Shown here: piece by piece, positions 59,252-64,000 of the stretch
How the letters are laid out: each line of letters begins with the position of its first letter
Numbering within the stretch: the first letter of the stretch is position 1
Assembly: GCA_038243605.1 (NCBI GenBank)
Contig: JBBSQX010000001.1
Coordinates: 124,001-188,000 of the forward strand
Length of the DNA stretch: 64,000 nt
Reading direction: 5' to 3'
Source of the DNA: Terrimesophilobacter sp038243605
Lineage (GTDB): Bacteria > Actinomycetota > Actinomycetes > Actinomycetales > Microbacteriaceae
Position numbers and translations under genes: made by a program
The notes under the pieces: model-generated
Told to the model about the DNA's origin: nothing
Database searches by the model: none
What the model saw: only the letters and a program-made list of their open reading frames with translations

Positions 59252-59923
59252 ATGTGCGATGTGACCACGACGAGCTTCCAGCGCCCCAGCACGACGCAGC
59301 GCGCCGTGCTCGAAGAGTTGCGGCGTTGGATTCACAGTGGTCAACTGCAACCCGGCCAAAAAGTTCTGCAAGAAGACGTGGCGTCAAGCCTCGGCACGAG
59401 CGTGATCCCGGTGCGTGAAGCTCTCAAAACTTTGCAGTCAGAGGGCATGCTGGTTCACTATCCCAATCGCGGCTTTTTTGTCACGAAGCTCAACCGCGAC
59501 GAACTTGTCGAGCTGTGCCTCATCCGCTCAGCCCTCGAGTCGCTCGCGGTCGAGAAGGCGTTGGCCATCATTGATGACGACGTGATTGCTCAGATGGGTG
59601 AGCTCATCACGGCGATGGAGGCTGCCGATAAGAACGAGCAGATCGAAGAGCTCATTCGTCTTGATCGAGCGTTCCACTTCACCCTCTTCTCTGCCTCCCA
59701 CTCACCGCAGCTTCTTCGGTTGATCGAGATCACCTGGGATCAGTCCGATGCCTACCGCAGCGCGTTCTTTGTGGACCCCGAGCATCGCGCGGCCACGCAT
59801 CGCGAGCATCACCAAATTCTGGATGCCGCCACCAACCGAGACGCCAACGCCGCGAACATTTTGCTCGACGCACACCGCATGACACCAGTGCAAACGTTCG
59901 ACGCTGATCAAACCGAACTCTAG
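59252..59923 (+). CDS. GntR family transcriptional regulator, FadR/FCD subfamily
   Basis: A 223-residue regulator: winged helix-turn-helix at about residues 12-75 (QRAVLEELRRWIHSGQLQPGQKVLQEDVASSLGTSVIPVREAL), then the all-helical FCD ligand domain with ELVELCLIRSALESLAVEKAL, RLDRAFHFTLFSASHSPQL and HREHHQILDAA (metal or ligand His). It is divergent from the kyn operon, so it is the likely repressor, with kynurenine or a downstream intermediate as inducer. ATG 59252 is used; the GTG at 59261, six bases after GGATG, may be the real start. The transporter gene follows 10 bases after its stop. Confidence 0.92.
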   Translation: MCDVTTTSFQRPSTTQRAVLEELRRWIHSGQLQPGQKVLQEDVASSLGTSVIPVREALKTLQSEGMLVHYPNRGFFVTKLNRDELVELCLIRSALESLAVEKALAIIDDDVIAQMGELITAMEAADKNEQIEELIRLDRAFHFTLFSASHSPQLLRLIEITWDQSDAYRSAFFVDPEHRAATHREHHQILDAATNRDANAANILLDAHRMTPVQTFDADQTEL

Positions 59924-59933
59924 GGACCGTCTG

Positions 59934-60992
59934 ATGGGGAATGCTTTTCGCAATGTCGGCGTTCAAGCCGCCCTTGTCTCTGCGCTCCTCTTTGGCGCTG
60001 GTACACCGTTGGCAAAACTTCTACTCAATGCCAACGTGAGCCCGTGGCTGCTCGCTGGGCTCCTCTACTGCGGGTCAGGGATCGGCCTTGGGCTCTACCG
60101 TCTGGTTCGCCGCGCACCGCAAGTTCGCATCACTCGGGCAGAGATATTGCCGCTGGTTGGCGCGGTGTTCTTCGGTGGAATCGCGGGGCCCGTGCTCCTG
60201 ATGTTCGGGCTCTCAAACATGCCGGCATCCGGAGCCTCGCTCCTGCTCAATGCAGAAGGTGTCTTCACGGCAGCATTGGCGTGGTTCGTTTTCCGGGAGA
60301 ATTTCGACCGACGAATTGCACTCGGGATGCTCGCGATCGTCGCCGGGGCTGTTGCCCTCAGCATCCCCTCCGGTGCGAACTTCGGAAGCCCATGGCCTTC
60401 GCTCGCGATTCTTGGTGCATGCCTGAGCTGGGGCCTCGACAACAACCTCACGCGAAAAGTTGCCCTCAACGATGCGACCTGGCTGGCGGCCATCAAAGGT
60501 GGGATTGCTGGTCCCGTCAACCTGATACTCGCCTTCGTGCTCGGGGCCCAGCTCCCGGGGATCTTCAATATCACCGCGGCAATGGTGATCGGATTCTTCG
60601 CGTACGGCGTCAGCCTGGCACTCTTCATTGTCGCCATGCGTCACGTCGGAACCGCACGGGCCAGTGCGTACTACTCGATTGCGCCATTCTTTGGCGCCGT
60701 TCTCGCTATCGCCATCGGCGATCCCGTCAGTTGGCCCATCATCATCGCCGGGCTGCTCATGGCTATCGGGGTGTGGCTTCATCTCAGTGAACGTCACGAA
60801 CACGAGCACACCCACGACGAAGTGACCCACGATCACTGGCACACCCACGACGAGCACCACCAGCACGATCACGAAGAGAATCAACTGGTCGGTGCACGGG
60901 GTGGGCATAAGCACGTGCACACCCACAAGCCGCTTACCCACACCCACGAGCACTACCCAGACAGTCATCACCGGCACGGGCATCCGCGTTAG
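59934..60992 (+). CDS. EamA/DMT transporter with His-rich C-terminal tail
   Basis: A 352-residue membrane protein with ten helices in the duplicated EamA layout (LVSALLFGAGTPLAKLLLNANVSP at the start; SWPIIIAGLLMAIGVWLH at the last helix). After about residue 285 comes a cytosolic or external tail of some 65 residues packed with His (HEHEHTHDEVTHDHWHTH, DEHHQHDHEEN, HKHVHTHK, HRHGHPR), about 26 His, alternating with Glu, Asp and Thr. That could bind Zn or Ni. The gene is 10 bases after the GntR gene, so it may be co-transcribed with it and could move a kynurenine-pathway compound or a metal; both are inference. Confidence 0.88.
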   Translation: MGNAFRNVGVQAALVSALLFGAGTPLAKLLLNANVSPWLLAGLLYCGSGIGLGLYRLVRRAPQVRITRAEILPLVGAVFFGGIAGPVLLMFGLSNMPASGASLLLNAEGVFTAALAWFVFRENFDRRIALGMLAIVAGAVALSIPSGANFGSPWPSLAILGACLSWGLDNNLTRKVALNDATWLAAIKGGIAGPVNLILAFVLGAQLPGIFNITAAMVIGFFAYGVSLALFIVAMRHVGTARASAYYSIAPFFGAVLAIAIGDPVSWPIIIAGLLMAIGVWLHLSERHEHEHTHDEVTHDHWHTHDEHHQHDHEENQLVGARGGHKHVHTHKPLTHTHEHYPDSHHRHGHPR

Positions 60993-61041
60993 GCATTCAC
61001 CTGCGAGCGCTACCCCAGAACAAATAGCGCTCACGTGGCCA

Positions 61042-62004
61042 CTAGGTGCGCAAGGTTAGTACCATCCACGTCGCACCGAGGTCCTCGGTGAAAGCAATTC
61101 CGCGTTCATCGGCAACGTAGATACGTTTGCCGTCGACGGCGAGCGCCTCTGGCTGACCGGTTACGGTACTTCCTGACGTCCACACTCCTCCTGCATTACG
61201 CGTCCAGAGGGTTCTGTTGATGTCCACGCCAACAAGTTGGCCTTCGTGATCCGCTGCCACTAAGTAGAGGTCTGGCGCACTCGAGTCGATGACGAAGGTG
61301 GAGCCATCGTCGTCGCTGACCGCAAGGCCATCCGGAGTGGTGGCGAAAAGTTGCTGACCGACTGCGAAGATGTCGCGGGCAACAATCTCGGCACCCTCAC
61401 TCCAGGTTCGTCCGCCATCCAAGCTGCGCTGGATGCGCTGTTTGCTGGTGTCGATCCCGAACACCCGCGCGTCGGTGTTTCCATCGACAGACGCGGTGAG
61501 CGCATGAAAGTCGGTCACCCCGGTGAGTGAGACGCTGGTCCAGTTCTCGCCCATATCCGTGCTGGAGATGAGCCCAAGGTTTGGCGTGCCAAAGGTGCCT
61601 GTCGTGTCCGCCCCTGGATGACCGGAGGCGAAGGCCGTGCCTCCCGCAATGGCAAAGCCCATGAGATCGAAGTCAAAGCCGCCGACGGGGCCAACAACGG
61701 TGGCCTCACCGTTGGTTCCGAGTACCAGTCGGTAGAGGCCATCGTGAGCTGCGACCAAGAGGCCCCCGTCGGCCTGCCCTGCTTCGAGCTTGTGGATGTG
61801 TTGAAAGGTCACTTCGGTCGACGGTATCGACCCCGGGGTGCTCGTGGCAGCGCATCCCGAGAGAAGAAGCGTTGCGGTGAGAATGGTGGCGATGCCCGAG
61901 CCGAGGGCGACCGCAACCATTCCGGTCTTCTTCCGCCCACTCGCAGAGCCGTAGTTCCTGGCAGGTGGAATTGGTGTGTTGTGTTCATTCATAATGAGGT
62001 TCAT
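61042..62004 (-). CDS. Beta-propeller-like lipoprotein (F510_1955 glycosyl hydrolase/sialidase-like family)
   Basis: A 320-residue secreted lipoprotein. The lipobox is LLLSGCAA after a hydrophobic helix (VALGSGIATILTATLLLSG), so Cys is lipidated and the protein anchored outside. The body repeats propeller blades with Asp-box-like S-x-D-x-G-x-T-W segments (SSTDMGENWTSVS, QRSLDGGRTWSEG, AVSDDDGSTFVID, FTEDLGATWMVL) as in sialidase and BNR families. Such lipoproteins are often found in actinobacterial copper clusters near multicopper oxidases. ATG at 62004 used; ATG 61992 is also possible. Confidence 0.75.
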   Translation of the reverse strand: MNLIMNEHNTPIPPARNYGSASGRKKTGMVAVALGSGIATILTATLLLSGCAATSTPGSIPSTEVTFQHIHKLEAGQADGGLLVAAHDGLYRLVLGTNGEATVVGPVGGFDFDLMGFAIAGGTAFASGHPGADTTGTFGTPNLGLISSTDMGENWTSVSLTGVTDFHALTASVDGNTDARVFGIDTSKQRIQRSLDGGRTWSEGAEIVARDIFAVGQQLFATTPDGLAVSDDDGSTFVIDSSAPDLYLVAADHEGQLVGVDINRTLWTRNAGGVWTSGSTVTGQPEALAVDGKRIYVADERGIAFTEDLGATWMVLTLRT

Positions 62005-62130
62005 TTCTAAGATTCGGGCCCGGATGGGGTCAGCAAGATTGCGGAGTAAATGGCGCTGCGCTGGCACACGCTGAAGGCGGAAGAAGTGTTAATCACTCAC
62101 CACCGTCACCGTGAACCTAGACGGGCGAAA

Positions 62131-62349
62131 TCACGTCCGGCTGATCGAGAGAGCAAGCAACGAAGGCGGCATCGAGGGTGCCACTGCTCCTACACGTTGT
62201 GAAAGACTCTGCATCCTTTGCACGAACGGACGCCACGTAGCCGTGATCCGGGCAGCGCCTATGAGAAGGAGAGGCACCAGCAGCGCAATCGCGCATGTCG
62301 CCGCCATCATGGAGTGATCTTGACCGCAGGGGCCCTGGCATGTTGCCAC
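62131..62349 (-). CDS. Small membrane protein, DUF6153-like
   Basis: A 72-residue frame starting at GTG 62349: CQGPCGQDHSMMAATCAIALLVPLLLIGAARI followed by a basic stretch and a C-terminus PPSLLALSISRT. The pattern His-x-Met-Met near the start, one transmembrane helix and the PPxLxxLSIxRT tail fits small actinobacterial proteins found in copper clusters (DUF6153). The His/Met/Cys-rich start suggests copper handling. No clear ribosome site is present, so this is moderately sure. Confidence 0.5.
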   Translation of the reverse strand: MATCQGPCGQDHSMMAATCAIALLVPLLLIGAARITATWRPFVQRMQSLSQRVGAVAPSMPPSLLALSISRT

Positions 62350-62466
62350 ATGACCCAGAGCGCCGGAGCCCTGGGCCGTCGAGTTAAATTATGCCAGAGT
62401 GCGCGACTATCAGCAGTTTCAAAGACCTCGAATCTATCTTTGAGCCGAGCCAGAAGGAGCCTTCTC

Positions 62467-62748
62467 ATGATGTTCGGAAATGGATACGGATCGGGATGGA
62501 TGTGGCTGTGGGGATTGGTGGCGATTGCTGGTCTGCTGCTCCTCGTTTTCGTCATTGTGCGAGCAACCACCGGCGGGATTACGCGCAGTAGCGCTAGCGA
62601 AGTTCAATCTGGTGTGGCCGCAGGAGTGGCAACGAGCACACCTCGTCAGATTCTGGAGGAGCGCTACGCCAAAGGCGAGTTGACGACGGACGAATATCGG
62701 GAGCGCCTGTCGGTGCTTGGTGAGTCACCGCTCGGTAAGGATGGCTGA
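62467..62748 (+). CDS. SHOCT domain membrane protein
   Basis: A 93-residue protein: MMFGNGYGSGWMWLWGLVAI, one transmembrane helix (LVAIAGLLLLVFVIVRA), a linker, and the C-terminal SHOCT motif ILEERYAKGELTTDEYRERLSVL (about residues 62-84). ATG 62467 has an AAGGAG site seven bases before it; longer frames upstream are not supported. The Gly/Met/Trp-rich N-terminus is common in proteins from copper-tolerance clusters. Its TGA overlaps the multicopper oxidase ATG (TGATG), so they are translated together. Confidence 0.85.
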   Translation: MMFGNGYGSGWMWLWGLVAIAGLLLLVFVIVRATTGGITRSSASEVQSGVAAGVATSTPRQILEERYAKGELTTDEYRERLSVLGESPLGKDG

Positions 62749-64000
62749 TGCAACCCATTAGCCGCCGAAGCGCTCTCCTGCTGGGCGGTGTTGGTGCTGC
62801 TGGCGTGCTCGTCGGTTCAGCCGGTCTCCTTGCTGGTTGGATACCAAGTCCGGGCCCGGCTGCCGGAGACAAGTTCTTCGAACCTCACGCCCTGCGGAGC
62901 GCGGGTGGAGTTTTGCAAACGCGCCTCACCTCCGCGGCAGGACCAGTTCATCTTGGCGGCCTCAACGCCACAGCTCTTACTTACAATGGCGGGATTCCCG
63001 GCCCTACCTTGTTCTTGCGGCCCGGAGATTTGCTCCGCGTAACCCTCGATAATCAGCTGAGCGACACCACCAATTTGCATGTGCACGGGTTGCACGTGTC
63101 GCCAGAGGGCAACAGCGACAACGTGCTTCTGGCTATTGAGCCGGGCACTGCCTTCGACTACGAGTACCAGCTGCCCCCGAATCATCCGCCAGGGGTGTAC
63201 TGGTATCACCCGCATCACCACGGCAACGTTGCCGATCAGGTGTTCGGTGGGCTATACGGGACCATCGTCGTGGAGGATAACGAGCCGCTTCCGGTAACTC
63301 GGGAGCGGGTTCTCGTCATCTCCGACATCACCCTGGATACTGGCGGAGAAGTTGTTGGCAGCTCACCCATGGATCGGATGATGGGAAGAGAAGGCGCCCT
63401 GGTGCTCGTGAACGGGCGAACTTCTCCGCATGTGACATCTCATCCTTCAACGCGGGAGCGGTGGCGCGTCGTCAACGCGTGTACGTCGCGGTACTTGAAA
63501 CTGCGACTCGATGGACAAGTCATGCACTTGCTGGGGATTGACTCTGGACGCTTTGCGATCCCGCAAGACGTGGAGGAAGTAGTGCTGGCGCCAGGCAACC
63601 GTGCGGACTTGCTCGTCACCATGATGGCTGGCCGGTCGGTTCTGCGCACGCTACCCGTCGATCGCGGCGGCATGGGGATGATGGGAGCCAGCGCCGCGTC
63701 CTCCAGCACCGACCTTCTCACGCTCGACGTCACGGGCGAAACGACGACAGACGCACTCCTTCCTCTGCCCGAGCAGGCGAGCTCACGAGATCTGCGAACC
63801 GAGCCGGTCACCGGTCGTAGGGAACTTACCTTCGACATGGGTATGACAATGGGCGCCGGAATGATGAGTTTCACCGTCGATGGGAAGCCATTCGACCACA
63901 CCAGGGTTGACACGGTTGTGCAAGCAGGGGCGATGGAGGAATGGACCCTGACCAATACGTCGCCGATGGATCATCCAATCCACTTGCACGTGTGGCCCAT
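62748..64000 (+). CDS. Multicopper oxidase, partial (runs past the window end)
   Basis: Begins at ATG 62748 overlapping the SHOCT stop and is open to base 64000 (417 codons visible). A Tat-type signal ISRRSALLLGGVGAAGVLV opens it. Copper ligands are visible: HVHG (type 2/3 His-x-His) near residue 110, WYHPHHHG (His-x-His) near 150, and at the window end the SPMDHPIHLHVWP block with the type 1 site. The Met-rich stretches (MGMGAGMMSF, MMGRE, MGMMGAS) fit a CueO-like copper oxidase. It is exported folded and probably oxidises Cu(I). Not in the open-frame lists because it has no stop. Confidence 0.92.
   Translation, partial: MQPISRRSALLLGGVGAAGVLVGSAGLLAGWIPSPGPAAGDKFFEPHALRSAGGVLQTRLTSAAGPVHLGGLNATALTYNGGIPGPTLFLRPGDLLRVTLDNQLSDTTNLHVHGLHVSPEGNSDNVLLAIEPGTAFDYEYQLPPNHPPGVYWYHPHHHGNVADQVFGGLYGTIVVEDNEPLPVTRERVLVISDITLDTGGEVVGSSPMDRMMGREGALVLVNGRTSPHVTSHPSTRERWRVVNACTSRYLKLRLDGQVMHLLGIDSGRFAIPQDVEEVVLAPGNRADLLVTMMAGRSVLRTLPVDRGGMGMMGASAASSSTDLLTLDVTGETTTDALLPLPEQASSRDLRTEPVTGRRELTFDMGMTMGAGMMSFTVDGKPFDHTRVDTVVQAGAMEEWTLTNTSPMDHPIHLHVWP

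Overview
The window reads as chromosomal DNA of a high-GC Gram-positive bacterium, most likely an actinomycete of the Microbacteriaceae. Pointers are: NucS (the actinobacterial mismatch endonuclease), a mycothiol-dependent maleylpyruvate-isomerase-type protein, the divergent pair DUF5997 / LysR-effector-domain protein, two surface proteins ending in LAXTG class E sortase signals, many GTG/TTG starts, and frequent GCG-GAT-GCC codon runs. No rRNA, tRNA, CRISPR array or transposase was seen. The taxonomic call is inference; the gene calls come from reading the translations.

Layout. 1-9154: mixed housekeeping and transport genes (partial exported protein, MFS, SDR + chorismate mutase, EamA, GNAT, MDMPI-type protein, LysR-effector protein/DUF5997, purA, SpoU methyltransferase). 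9165-16604: one giant cell-wall protein of about 2480 residues with five C-terminal CnaB/DUF5979-like domains. 16856-20233: a PutA-like protein whose aldehyde dehydrogenase half has lost both catalytic residues. 20313-25575: flavoprotein, acidic protein, pfkA, FAD hydroxylase, a DUF1304 remnant and hemD. 25656-29108: a three-gene membrane operon and a second LAXTG surface protein. 29427-37829: serine hydrolase, M13 peptidase, wecB + processive glycosyltransferase + MATE, MFS, dodecin. 37983-39543: a partial copy of the nucS 5' end, an FGE-fold gene, and intact nucS. 39600-46201: HAD phosphatase, bile-acid symporter family protein, a three-gene type III polyketide operon (synthase, membrane methyltransferase, flavoprotein), glpK and an S4 protein. 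46275-49163: csoR-copZ-copA copper operon with its palindromic operator. 49295-60992: a ten-gene operon taking kynurenine to pyruvate and acetyl-CoA, with a divergent GntR regulator and an exporter-family transporter carrying a His-rich tail. 61042-64000: a second copper-flavoured cluster (beta-propeller lipoprotein, small membrane protein, SHOCT protein, multicopper oxidase cut by the window end).

How it fits together. The kynurenine operon is complete from kynurenine downward but has no tryptophan dioxygenase or formamidase here, so its substrate is made elsewhere or imported. The type III PKS operon has the same three enzyme types as the Streptomyces srs phenolic-lipid system and probably makes a methylated, hydroxylated alkyl-resorcinol or alkyl-pyrone. 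WecB plus the processive glycosyltransferase suggest a ManNAc-containing surface glycan, matching the two sortase-anchored proteins.

The items most likely to be new are the PutA-like probable pseudoenzyme, the nucS-leader duplication flanking an FGE-fold gene that lacks the formylglycine cysteines, the helix-turn-helix-less LysR effector domain fused to a histone-H1-like tail, and a glycosyltransferase and MATE gene separated only by one in-frame TGA.
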